Shown in pieces: positions 11,834 through 22,760 of a DNA stretch of 64,000 nucleotides. The translations under genes and the position numbers were made by a program. Every line of letters begins with the position of its first letter. The stretch's first letter is position 1. The DNA is from Chrysopilus asiliformis (taxonomy: Eukaryota > Arthropoda > Insecta > Diptera > Rhagionidae), in contig OZ035961.1 of assembly GCA_964034945.1 (NCBI GenBank), positions 93,275,991 to 93,339,990 on the forward strand, given 5' to 3'. Below the pieces are notes generated by a model that was given only the letters and a program-made list of their open reading frames with translations, did no database searches and was not told the DNA's origin.

Positions 11834-13443
11834 ACAAGAAGTGGAGTTTTTTGCAATTAAATATTTAGATTAGTCCCTAAAAACCACTTCCATTAAAGAA
11901 GTAAAGCCAAAATTCGTCAACTACTGTTAATTTAATTTAAAGAAAAACTGTGTTTCTACTTTTGGACTATTGCTACACATAAAGTGTTCTAAGTTAATTT
12001 ATTAAGTCATTTTGTTAATTGTTGTAATGGGTTAATTTAGTGTTAATTGACATCTTGTAAAGACGTACTATTAGTAATTAAGAACTTTAATCAGTAGTTT
12101 AATACCATTATAGAATTAGTGACTTCACAAACATCTGTCTAAAATAGTAGTTCCAAGTTTGCAATGAATGGACATTTAAATATGCAATGAATTTATATGA
12201 CAGTCATATGTCCGTTGAAGGCAAAAACTATTGAACTGTAGTTAACTCAACGATTAATTACTAGAATATTATCATGAAACTGTTTGATCCAATAAGAAAA
12301 AAATATGATGCGGTACTTCCTTGTTAATCATAGCTCTGACAACGATGGCTAATTACAGACCTGTCGAGAGTTTTCTTATCAAATTCGAATGCAACTGAAT
12401 GTGATATCATGTCATCAGGTTGTCAAACGTGGAAAATGCAGCCCTTTGAACTGAATTGACTCGTTGATGGTCGTTACATTCATTTCCTTACTTGAATAAA
12501 TATTTTGCCAACATTACACTGAAAATTAACCAACAGATATTCATAATCAACTCAATAAAATGAAAAGCCACCTGTCATTTGTACTGATGAGAGGTTAGAT
12601 ACATTCAAATGTCATAATTAGTTCCAGTTTGATTAAAATTTGCATGCAATTTCAGTGATGGAATGACTAAGCGGAAATAGGATTTGAAATTACCGCACAT
12701 TTATTGATGAAATGGGAACATTCTTTTTTTTTAAATGATATTTTGTAACGTTTTATCATTTGTATGAACTTTGACATGTAAAGTTTTTTTAGGGAACCAA
12801 ACATTTCCCTTTCTACAAAAGTTTTATATTTGTACGACTAATTAAATAAAATAAGCACAAATAAATATTATCCCAATCAAGTATCTTTTGTAGAAGGAAA
12901 AAAGTCTAAATTTGCTTGGCTGACTTTCAAAATCGCGCATAATGGCAATGCAGCGCATTAGCTATGTTATAGCATTAAAACTATTCCTAAGTGTCGCACA
13001 AAAAAAAAGAACTCATGCGGGAGTAATCCGGCTAATCCGGGGTGTATGGTCACCGTAATAAAATATCAATGCGTGGGCAGGGTTTGTGATCAATTCAACT
13101 AACAAATTAATAAAAATTATTCAAGTTTTCCACATCTATTGAATTAAATCACAATTTCTGTTTCTTTGTTGCACTGATAAAATATTCATCATTTTCAAAT
13201 AAGTAATAATTCCTTTTAACATTTTCATAAAACTGCAGGCCAATTGTTGTTGTGCGTATGACTACACAGGCGAATATAGGGATCCGCCTTTCGGCAAACA
13301 AAACTTCCCACGCAATTAGAGCGATATTATAACAATCTACCAATTCCTAAGGGCGACATACATAATCCATTTCCATATACAGAGTTAAAAATAATTACAA
13401 CATTCAATGTTGGCAAAAAAGGTGCCAACTTTGAATCACATAT
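11834..13443. other. AT-rich intergenic DNA, nothing recognised
   Basis: No coding frame with support, no large repeat, only scattered A/T runs. Confidence 0.35.
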
Positions 13444-13698
13444 CGTCGGCTAAAAGTGAAATTGTGCTAAGTCCATTATACCAAATTTGACAGAAGAGCA
13501 AAAAAAACCTTGTTAAATCATTTTAATTTTCATTTAAAGAAAACAGAGTCTCATTTGAAGAAAACTGAGCCCAATTTTTCTCATTTAAAGAAAACTCAGT
13601 GTTATTGAAAGAGAATTAAAACGATTTAACAAGGTTTTCATTGCTCTTCTGGATAATTATACCAAATGGACTTAGCACAATTTCACTTTTAGCCGACG
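13444..13698. mobile_element. MITE family with CGTCGGCTAAAAGTG ends, copy 1
   Basis: Inverted ends of at least 34 bp (CGTCGGCTAAAAGTGAAA, then ttgtgctaagtcc). The centre has three imperfect copies of tcatttaaagaaaactgag. Its sister copy is at 34971-35205. Superfamily not recognised; the flanking ATAT/AAAT leaves the target duplication unclear. Confidence 0.75.
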
Positions 13699-16467
13699 AA
13701 ATGCAAAATTACAATTCTAAGTGTAAAACGAAATTACACATTTGATATCTAAAATCGCAAAATGGTGTTGTAAAATCACAACTCCAGCTTACGGGAATTT
13801 ACATTTTAGTGATGTAAAATCACAATTATTGTGTAATTTTACAATGTAAAATATTTAATATAAAATAATTAATGATCTAAAAATGAAAGCTTAGAAATTT
13901 CTCTCCATACGCCAAGCATTTATAGTGAGCAGACACTCGTGGGACCAAGATTTCTATCCGGTTATGGGAGGTTTTTTTCTATCCGGTTATGGGAGGTTTT
14001 TTTATCGCAACACTTTTAATATTTGAATTACGAATTTTTCGGTAGAAAATGTGTCCGTACAAGGGAATGGCTCACCTATGAAAAAATACCTTTTACTGTA
14101 CACATTTTTTTCCAAACAAGAAAACTAACCAAAATCTATTCCTACTATAAAATTTTATAAAAATTTGAAACCAAAAAAAAAAAGAGCAACGAAACAAAAA
14201 AAAATATTTCTGAACTCGGGTCCAGTTCGTTCAAGCTCTCCATGTTGAATGATTGTTGTCACTTTGAACCCCTTTGAATTGCTTAAAGCAGTGACAGGAT
14301 TGTAAAAATACAACGATACACTGAATTTCACACAAAAGTTGTGTAATTTCACAACAAAAATTTATTTTCACATTATTTTTCTATAATTGCAAAAAATCAT
14401 AGAAAAAATTTGTGGTTTTCACATTCTTTTTGCGATTATACATTTTATACGTGAAGTTTACATATACCATGCGTAATTTTACAGAAAAATGTAAAAACTT
14501 CCCACTTTGAATGCTGAAATTGAGGGATCATTTTTAACTGTGTATGTATGTAAAAAGGCAAGTGCGAATTTAACCGAAAATTCCAACGGACTCTATTCGA
14601 ACAGGGAAAGTTCGCTGTGAGTTCCGCGGAGTGAAGGCGAATTGAATTTTCCTTTAGATTTTGTTTGAACTCAAAGAGATATGAGTTAACTGTCAACCCA
14701 CAGTTTTCTGTAAAATTCAAACTCGTGCTTTATGGAACAGCAAATTCGTGTTCATGAATTAATTTTCCGGCTTTGGCTGGGACTATACAAAACCATCGAA
14801 TCAACGACGAATCTCTGGGATAAGTTTAGATAACACAAACACACACACACATATGCAAGATTCACGTATATAGGATTTTCAGAGTCAGAACAAGCATTTC
14901 ATCGAGTAAACTTAAATAATTTTCATATAACTGGAAAATTTTGCTCGAAGGTTATGGCTATGATACTGGAAGGTTTGTGTGGAAACTCCATTTCTATGTT
15001 AACGTAGTCTAATAGTATAAAATGGGGAGTAAAGCAGACACTTAACTTAAACGAGGCAATAAATTAAAGCACTTGAATGCATTTATTTACAGAGAAATTT
15101 CTAAATTGCCATTAGTTACTGTTGTAGACACTCTGCAGTCATAATCTGAGTTATTATTTAAAGTTTTCTTTGCTTCAATTAACAAATAAAGTGCTTACAG
15201 ATATCCAAAAAAAAAATTTTTTATCGTTTATAGAATTTATTTAACAATGCATAGATTTTTGTGAGTAAGTACGGAACGTTTCAGTAATACGAGTATGTAC
15301 GATAAGGTATGTGAGAGGATTCGCGTGAAAAATTAAAAAAAAACACATTTAAAATTTATTGAACTTTAATGTAAGTTTTTAGTCAAAATTGCATTGAAAT
15401 TCGATCTGTGGACTAGGAGATAGCAGGACAGGGAATATTGTGTTCCAGGGAAAGAGGGGAGGTAAGTGTTAAAAGTTTTTTTTTTCGATCTGTGACAACA
15501 AATTTTCTCACACCTTTTCATATTCCTATAAGTGACGTTGATCATAAAAATAATTAATAACTCCAATATTTTATTGTGAATCTGACCCTTCTCTACTTTC
15601 TCATGACATTTTCATTCGAATGTAGAATTGAACGAATCAATAAACAAATGAATGTCGATGTTTTATTAATTTACTATTTTACTGATGAATCATGCGATCG
15701 TTTGTTAACTAACAAATTATTAACAAACATTCAAGTCAATTTTAAATAAAATGAAATCCAAATGCTGAAATCCTCAATCACAATATCTCATTCGTTCAAT
15801 AAAAGTTTATAGTCTCAGTATTTACTTAACTCGATTTAATGGTGATCAGTCGAGAGGTATATGGAGAGTACCTTTGCCTTTTCATTGCCTATTCGCGTTT
15901 ATCGAATTACAATTGTCCATTCCGATGTACACAGGGTGCATTAGGATGTTTCTTTAATAAACGGCGAACAGGCAAGATTCAAACTCGAAGTAATAAAAAA
16001 CCTCCTAAACAGGGAAAATCTACAGAAACGTACAATAAATTAACCTTTAAAGCTGCTTGAAAACATAATGCCGAGCATATCGGCCGATGATCATCAATGG
16101 AATGAAACATTGCGTTGGGTGTATGATCTTTTGGCTATAGATTTTGACCATAAACTTATGATGCTTCGTTTTTTAAAGAAAATCTGATTATTCATGGTTT
16201 TGTTGCTTGTGGAACGTTTTTAAAAATTGCATGTCTGTGCTAAACATATCATTGCTATGTGAAGATAAATTGCAAATTTCAAACATGACGGAGAGATCGT
16301 CTTAAAATATTATTTTAGAACTTAAAGTTTAAAAAAAAAAATTTTTTTTCTTCAGAAACCTATTAAGGGTAGCCAGAACTGTATCAAACCAGGAAAGCTG
16401 AACGAAGAAAAAAAATCTTCTTTCGCATTTGTTTCGAATATTTTGCAAGAATTGCAATTTGAAATTA
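13699..16467. other. AT-rich intergenic DNA
   Basis: It includes a direct duplication of tatccggttatgggaggtttttt at about 13955-14000 and a short CA tract near 14830. I see no gene. Confidence 0.35.
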
Positions 16468-16686
16468 GGGGCTGTCCATAAAATACTTTTAGTGTGGGGT
16501 CTACGGTATTGTAACGTTGGTACTAAACCCAAGTAACCAAATAGGGCGTAAAGTGGTCGTGGCGACCATAAAGATTCGATATTAAAGTCCCCACGACCAC
16601 TTTACGCCCTATTTGGTTACTCATACAAAATCTCGCCAAAAAACGAAATTAGTTCGAAATTAGTGTGACGTATTTTATGTTATAGA
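16468..16686. repeat. GGGGCTGTCCATAAAA-type element with a 31-bp hairpin inside
   Basis: The left end GGGGCTGTCCATAAAATAC and a right end reading tgtgacgtattttatg resemble a widespread insect MITE terminus, also seen at about 28435, 37725 and 47315. Inside, 16532-16562 and 16591-16621 form a perfect 31-bp stem (AGTAACCAAATAGGGCG...) with a 28-base loop, possibly a separate tiny insertion. Confidence 0.55.
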
Positions 16687-16744
16687 ATTTTTGGAAAGCA
16701 AAACACCTTTTGCGGATAAAAATTGGAGAAAATATAAGAAAAAC

Positions 16745-17636
16745 TACATTTGACAAGGGACAATCGTCAAATACCCTATATATAAGGACACACAATTTTT
16801 TTAGTTAAAAAATCCCATTTGTGTTGGGGAAGGCAGAAGGAGTGGCCTAATAAAATTTTGAGGTGTAGAAGAGTTATGTAAAATTATATTCTATACACAT
16901 TTTGCCTTATGAAACCTTTCAATACCAATCACCGTTTTCGAGAAAATGCAAAAAGCTATTTCATTTGTATAGGGGAGGGGAAAGTAAAAGTCCAATTGAA
17001 TTTTGATGTGTGAAAAAGTTATATAGAATCATATTCGTTTTCAAGAAAATTACAAAAATTGCAGTGAAAGTTTTATACATAACAAAAGCTATAATTGCCA
17101 ATCTGGCAATTATTGAAAACCCGTATGGTGATATTCGTATCAAAATCCGAACAGTTGTACCAAAATTCCACTTGAAATCAAACTTTCCAATAAGATTTTT
17201 TTTAATTTATTCCAATCGGATTTTGATGTATGGTAGTTTTATGCAGAATCATATCCTAAATAACTTTTGTTCTTGGACTTTTTTGATAAGATACACCGTT
17301 TTTGAGATATTCGCAAAAAACGTTTTCGTTCGTATGATCCATTTTTGGCCATTAACGAACTTAGCCTTGCATTTTACGAAAAACGAATCTGCGTAAAATT
17401 TCTCTAGCTCAATCCGTGCGCCCGCAATCCGCGCCACAGACAGACGGACAGACGGACGGACGCACGGACAGACAGATGGACAAACGGACAGACGGATGGA
17501 CATGCAAAATTCAATTTTTTTATCTTTCTAAACACACTGGTCTAATTTATTTTCGTGTGTGATAACGGGATCTTAGCGTTACAAACGGTAAGGCAAAGTT
17601 AGTATATCCTTTGGTTTCACCATACGGGTATAAAAA
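16745..17636 (+). repeat. Foldback-type repeat family (CCCGTATGGTGA / TCACCATACGGG), copy 1
   Basis: The left part contains units of about 130 bp with caccgttttcgagaaaat and attttgatgtatg. Then comes gctataattgccaatctgg, cccgtatggtga, a gacagacggacgga-rich tract and a right end ggtttcaccatacgggtata. The complementary CCCGTATGGTGA and TCACCATACGGG suggest inverted ends. Other copies: 24129-24607, 58468-59030, 36799-37327 (reverse) and a diverged one at 34170-34950. Confidence 0.6.
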
Positions 17637-17899
17637 TGCATCGCAGGCCAATATTTTTTCGTGGCAAAATCACATACATTGTAAAATTGAAAGACACGTC
17701 CTTTTCGACTTTATGTGCGGTAAAAATTTACCAAAAGCATTCCTAAGTAGAGTGAATAACTGAAATTGTTAAAAATTTGTTTTTGTATCGAACTTAGCGA
17801 TATTGGTGGGAAAATTCCGCCCCCTGGCCCTGGACACGTAATGACCTTGTGGAAGTAGCTACAATCCTAAGAGTAATACATTAAATACGTCGCGTTTAT

Positions 17900-18352
17900 A
17901 ATAAAAAAAATAAAAAAAAAACATTTTTTTAAAAACTATTTATTAAAAAATTGTGCTAAGAAGAAGAAAAGCGAGATAAATATTTATTTTACTTTTTATG
18001 CGTTTACTTCTCTATTATTTCTAATACACAGCGCCCAAAAAAAAGTTTTTCTCCTGTTTTGTACATTTTTTTAAATAAAAGCTTTTTTCCAATTTTTATT
18101 TTTTACTTTTGGTCTTCGAATATCTATCAGCAACTCCAAAGACCTTCCTCAAATTTTCGGACAAAAAAAGATGCGGTTTTTGTCCGAAAATTTGGGGAAG
18201 AGGATATCATGTTATCCTTAGAGGACCGTCCGTTATCCTTACAAGAAATAAGTTATTTCTAGTCAATTTTGACCATCCAAATTAGATACCAAGATTTGAC
18301 CCTGATAGACAAACGGGCAGACAAAAAAGCAAGCTAAATAAAAGCTTTTGAA
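17900..18352 (+). repeat. Hairpin-plus-tandem-unit repeat family, copy 2
   Basis: An imperfect hairpin around gcgagataaatatttat and acacagcgcccaaaa is followed by a single unit (ccgaaaatttggggaagaggat, then gttatccttacaag) and the shared right end cctgatagacaaacgg ... gctaaataaaagctttt. It has one unit against about seven in the copy at 45.5 kb. Confidence 0.6.
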
Positions 18353-19305
18353 AACAAGTATTTTTTTTAGTTCAAACTCAACTTCTTACACATCAAATTG
18401 ACGGTTTTACACATCAAAATAATCTTAAAGAGTGCAACCAATTTTTTTATTATTGATTATATTTTTTTTTCTCGGACTTTCCTGTTTAAAAACCCTGATT
18501 TGTTTCCTTAAAAGCCCTGATTTGATTTCCAATTTAAACTGAAAAAGGATTAACGTGATTGTCAAATTTATGTGCAAAATTGGGACTAAGAAATGATGCA
18601 TAACTTCGCGAAAATTATTAAAAAAATTAGTGTGTTATTTAAACAAGTTATTTTGAAGAAAAGAATCAACTGTTTAATCAAATTGAACCATCAAATAATC
18701 TGAATGGCGAACCCAGCAAGAAAAAAAACAAGAAAAATATTCGTTGAATCACTCGAGATGGAACTAAGCAAACAGGCAACATAATACGTTGGATTCAAAT
18801 TAAACAAATTATCTAATCAAATTAAAGTGATCACACAAACCTAGATCTCAGTCACCACCACTCTGTGATTCAGAAACGCAGGAGATTTTTCTCCGATAAG
18901 CTGCAAGGATATACGGCAATTATTAAGATTCACCCCTGATTTTGTAATTTTTTTTTTTCAAAAGTCCTTTGGAAAGCGACACAATAGACTGACAAAAACC
19001 TGAAAATCACCCAAAAAGCATACAATCAAAACAAAATGTATATCAGGATAATATTTTCCGTGTTAAATACCGACAAAGGATGAGACACGGCAAAAGGGGA
19101 TGGCGGCAGTTTAGCTTCGTGTACTATGGAAGAAATTATAAACGTGCGCAAGGATGCAAGAATGAGATAAAGATACCCAGCCAACGAACGCTAATCAAGG
19201 CAGATGCGCTCCGTGATTTATTTGTTGTAAATGGGGAAGATGTCAAGAAACAGCAAAAAACTAATAAACTCAAGCCTAACCGTATTTTAACGCGAGCATG
19301 TTTCC
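18353..19305. other. Upstream flank of inv
   Basis: AT-rich up to about 19.0 kb, then GC rises toward the inv promoter. The frame at 19080-19430 has no recognisable product. Confidence 0.3.
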
Positions 19306-19960
19306 CTCTCGAAGTATATATTTTGGTGTATATTCCTGGGTATAGAGTCATATTCCAGCCGAGATCAAAAACCGAACATCGTGCAAAGGCACACAAAAGG
19401 CACTCAATTAGGCCTCACATTGTAGCATAAAATACATAAACCAATCCGCAGCACAATAAGAAGAGCAGAACCTCTCCAGATTCTCTGGCCAACACCAGTA
19501 TTTCGAATATATACACTGTCGAAACTCTCCCTCTCTTGGCTTGGTGTAGATGTGTAGAGTAAACGTATTTGAGATTAGCATGCAACATAATTTTAACGAA
19601 ACATCTGTGGAAGTAGGGAGGAACTGGAAGAACCAATCCACGCATCCCTATATACAATCTTTGGCCAGTGAATTTCTAGAAGCTCCTTGCATGCGGCGCA
19701 TAGAAGGGGCGCAGATTCACGCCCATTTTTCGCCGGATTATCGAGAGGGAGAAGTTGTTGTTCCGGTTTCCGACTATCATATCCCAATGTAGTCGTACAA
19801 CAGTGTATTGAGAGATGGGGCTCCAATAACTCGCGTGTAGTATCCGCCTACCGTCATTTGGTAATGTTTTATCGTTGGGGCTCAGTTGAACGACGTGGTC
19901 TGACTTGTAACGTCGCGGAGTGTAAAAAAGGTAGTTTCTTGTTGGTCCAAAGTCACTCTC
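19306..19960. promoter_or_regulatory. GAGA-factor motif cluster at the presumed inv promoter
   Basis: GAGAG/CTCTC occurs at 19306, 19472, 19525, 19531, 19743, 19810 and 19956, seven times in about 650 bp where one or two are expected by chance. It sits just upstream of the inv reading frame. GAGA factor binds such pentamers at Drosophila promoters and Polycomb response elements. Function here is inferred. Confidence 0.45.
19882..19915 (+). promoter_or_regulatory. Possible initiator with DPE-like element for inv
   Basis: TCAGTT at 19882-19887 fits the arthropod initiator with the A at 19884 as +1. At +28 the sequence cGTCG matches four of five DPE positions (RGWYV). This would give a 5' leader of about 300 nt. 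There is no convincing TATA box at -30. The assignment is a guess from motif spacing. Confidence 0.3.
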
Positions 19961-20142
19961 TTAGAAGTTATTAAGAATATTAAAAGTATCTTCATTGTTT
20001 CTTGGTAGCGATTGACTGTCGGGAGTGATTTCACAGCGATTGTACCAAATTCTACACTTCTGGTATAGAACTTGAAGGCCAATTAGCAAATTGTTTCGGA
20101 TTTTTTTTAAAAAGAATTTCGCACGGAACGCGAAATTGTTTA

Positions 20143-20184
20143 ATGATGACTATTTCAACGCCGTCGGTACTCGTCGTATTCTAA
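20143..20184 (+). CDS. Upstream ORF of 13 codons overlapping the inv start (TAATG)
   Basis: ATGATGACT opens a frame encoding MMTISTPSVLVVF and stops at TAA 20182-20184. The last A of that stop is the first base of the inv ATG (20184-20186). If the leader includes this region, ribosomes would end the upstream peptide exactly at the main start, an arrangement that can couple termination to reinitiation. Translation is not shown by the sequence. Confidence 0.4.
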   Translation: MMTISTPSVLVVF

Positions 20185-22044
20185 TGACAACGCTGACAAC
20201 CCGTGCGCCACTGCCCCGCCTGCCGCTGTCACTGGTCGGATCCGGATCGATGACGTGTAATGATCATCCCGATAGTATGCATCCCGATAGTATTTTAATC
20301 CAGAACCACGGTGTCACGAGTCCTCGACTAAGCAGTGCTAATAGCGTTCGCAGCGAGGGCGACGGCAGTCCGGGGGTCATAGGCCCCACTAAGAACTGTT
20401 CACCGCCGCCGTCACTGGCTACGTCGAACAGTCAAGATCGAAGTGATTTGAGGAGCTCAACGCCACTATCACCGAAATTTGTTGGACAACAGACCCATTT
20501 GATCGACATTGGTGTCGGCGGGCTGAACGGAAATACGCCGGGCTGTGTAAGTGGTGGTGACAATGATTCTGAAAGGGTTGCCAACACAGCGACGCTTTTT
20601 GGCAAATTGAACAGTGATCGATTTGCGAATATGTCCAGCGATCAATCAGAGGCTTACAGTAATAATCTCGATGACGACGAAGATGCTGGCGATCGCATGA
20701 GTTGTTGTAGTGATGATAGTGAACTGTCTGTCGGACAGGAATGTTGTGATAATAACAATAGTGAACCCAATTCAGTGACCAAAATAAATCATAATAATGG
20801 TTCTATAAATAATAATAATAATAATAATAATAACAACAGTACTAGTAGTAATAGTAGGCAATTAAGAAATGTTAGCAATAAGCAAGTGATGATGGACGAC
20901 TGTGAGAGTGTCGATAATTGTTCGAGTCTATCGGATGATAATCGTTTGGCATCAGTGGGGGATGATGTGAGCAACGATTCAAGTCCGAATCGTGACATTG
21001 AACCACTTTTGATGGCGTCCGCGATGCGGGTTCCGCCAGTAATTCGCCCTAGTCCAACTCGGTTGCAGGAGGAATTCCTAAGAAAATCCCATCAGTATGC
21101 CGAGGAGTTGATGAAGCAGCAAATGCAGTTCGTTGCAGCGGCCAGAGCGAGTGCATTTTCGATGCGGCACGGCGGTACCTTGAGTCCAGATATCGCGAAA
21201 GTTGGCTTCCGACCGCATATCAAGCAGGTGTTGCAGCAGACGCCCGAACTCGGCGAAAACCTGGTCAATTTCTCCGGGATCCATTCGCACCTGAGCGCAA
21301 TATCCAAAATATCGTCCCAGCTAACCTGCGGCGAGTCGGCCTTGAGTCGGCTGACAGGACTTGGCATATCAACCTCACGAGAACCGTCGCATTCTCCGCC
21401 GTCTTCCTTGAATCCCCTACACCCCCAGCATCTTGCCCATCTCCCCCACCACCACCACCACTTCATCAACAACAACCTCAATGAGCCTAGTTTAAAATTT
21501 AGCATAGATAACATCCTTAAAGCGGACTTTGGCCGGCGGATTACTGACCCAATTCTGAAGCGAAGCAGTGGCGGCGGAGCAAGTGGAAGTGGGGGCCGGT
21601 CTGGCAATAGTCGAAAGAATTCCAATCGCGGGGCGGAACGGAATTCTGAAAAGCATAATAACCACCATGGGGCGCCTATTGATCTTACGAATGTTGTGTC
21701 GTCGCAGCAGTCGGGACATCTCGGAAACAGTAGCGGCAGCAGCGGTTCTAGCGCAATTGCAGCCCTCGAGAAGCACAGCCGATTGGCAGCTGAGAAATCG
21801 CCGAATATTACCGCAATTGTATCCGCTTCCGTTTCGACGGCTCCTAGTGCCAGTGCAATTTCATCATCCGCCTCGTCCTCCTCGCGATGTGCGAACGCCT
21901 CTCCACCAGCTGCAGCAACATCGGCCTCAGCATCATCCACCACTACATCATCGGGGGATTCCCACAGCAGTAGTTCGAGCGGGGGTCCTATGGTTTGGCC
22001 AGCCTGGGTCTATTGCACCCGTTATAGTGATCGGCCAAGTTCTG
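20184..22044 (+). CDS. inv: invected, first coding exon (N-terminal 620 codons, homeodomain exon not in view)
   Basis: The frame starts at ATG 20184 (MTTLTTRAPLPRL, like the short MSTL-type start of fly Inv). The frame is open upstream to 20091 but has no other ATG. Blocks: MHPDS near 32; CCSDDSELSVGQE from 174; ten Asn at 209-218; LQEEFLRKS and YAEELMKQQM at 294-315, shared with insect Inv; five His at 422-426; eh1 FSIDNIL at 439-445 inside LKFSIDNILKADFG (recruits Groucho); GAPIDL at 496-501; a Ser/Ala-rich linker; EH2 WPAWVYCTRYSDRPSS at 605-620 (contacts Extradenticle in the family). The exon ends within the next Gly codon at donor gtaagt (22045), phase 1. EH3-EH5 and the homeodomain must lie on later exons. 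The RKS block and EH2 context favour inv over engrailed. The product is a nuclear repressor acting in segment polarity. Confidence 0.93.
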
Positions 22045-22050
22045 GTAAGT
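22045..22050 (+). other. inv: Splice donor of inv exon 1
   Basis: tctg then gtaagt directly after the SSG block. Reading on gives Gly-Lys-stop, so the frame must splice here. Insect inv genes are known to splice at this point into a microexon encoding RS and then the homeobox exon; I could not locate either downstream. Confidence 0.9.
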
Positions 22051-22190
22051 AAACCCACAAGTATTTTAATGTTCGAATTGGTTACTGGTTGGTCCTGGCG
22101 AACATTGTGGTTGAATTAATGGCATCTGCATAAGGGATCTATTTGTGTTTTGGGGATAATTTTCATAAGGGATAGTTTTGTGGAATTTCT

Positions 22191-22240
22191 GCATTCTTAT
22201 GATTGTTTCATGGCCATTCCCGAAACAATCATAAGAATGC
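22191..22240. repeat. Perfect 19-bp hairpin close to the inv donor
   Basis: GCATTCTTATGATTGTTTC (22191-22209) pairs exactly with 22222-22240 across a 12-base loop. A second copy of the loop motif ggaatggccat follows at 22250. It lies 147 bases into the intron. Confidence 0.75.
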
Positions 22241-22542
22241 TGTGTGTGCGGAATGGCCATTAGGCACTTAACTTGCAAGAGACATCGAGTTTTGGGGTTT
22301 AGTTTGTGGTGAATAAACTTGAAGATTTATTTCGCTAGAGAAGAGGTTGTGGTTAATTTCTTCCTTGTAGCCACAAACAAATGTTTTTATTACAGTGCAG
22401 TCAATGGTTCTCCGCATAAGAAGGTAATGAATAGTTTTCGAGCAATTTGTTAACGCTTTCAGTACCTATTTTGTTCTATGGGGGTTAAAAATATTCTCTA
22501 TACAAATTAATGATATTTAAGCTATTAGTATTCATTTAAAAC

Positions 22543-22566
22543 AAAAAAAAAAAAAAAAAAAAAAAA
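22543..22566 (+). repeat. A24 homopolymer
   Basis: An uninterrupted run of A, possibly the tail of a decayed retroposon, though I see no body for one. Confidence 0.7.
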
Positions 22567-22645
22567 TTTAATTTTTCTTAAATTACGTCCACTGTAGTCC
22601 AGCTTTTTACTCAAAAAATCAAAATTGGGTCACAAATGCATTTAA

Positions 22646-22756
22646 CCCTTTCAGTCACCACGTACACTATAGTGTGCACACTTTCTACCAAGTCAAGTTA
22701 TGAGTTATGGCTTCTGAAAAGTGTGTACACTATAGTGTACGTGGTGACTGACAGGG
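22646..22756. mobile_element. piggyBac-like MITE, 111 bp
   Basis: TTAA at 22642-22645 and 22757-22760 flanks inverted arms of about 36 bp starting CCCTTTCAGTCACCACG (right arm CCCTGTCAGTCACC), with ACACTATAGTGT palindromes in each arm. Almost the whole element is hairpin. Confidence 0.8.
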
Positions 22757-22760
22757 TTAA

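Noticed and set aside
20091..20183. N-terminal extension of the inv frame
   Set aside because: The frame is open but begins with TTG; the first ATG is at 20184 and its MTTLTTR start resembles known Inv starts.
21092..21943. 283-codon minus-strand frame under inv
   Set aside because: It is an antisense shadow of the GC-rich inv exon with no recognisable domain.
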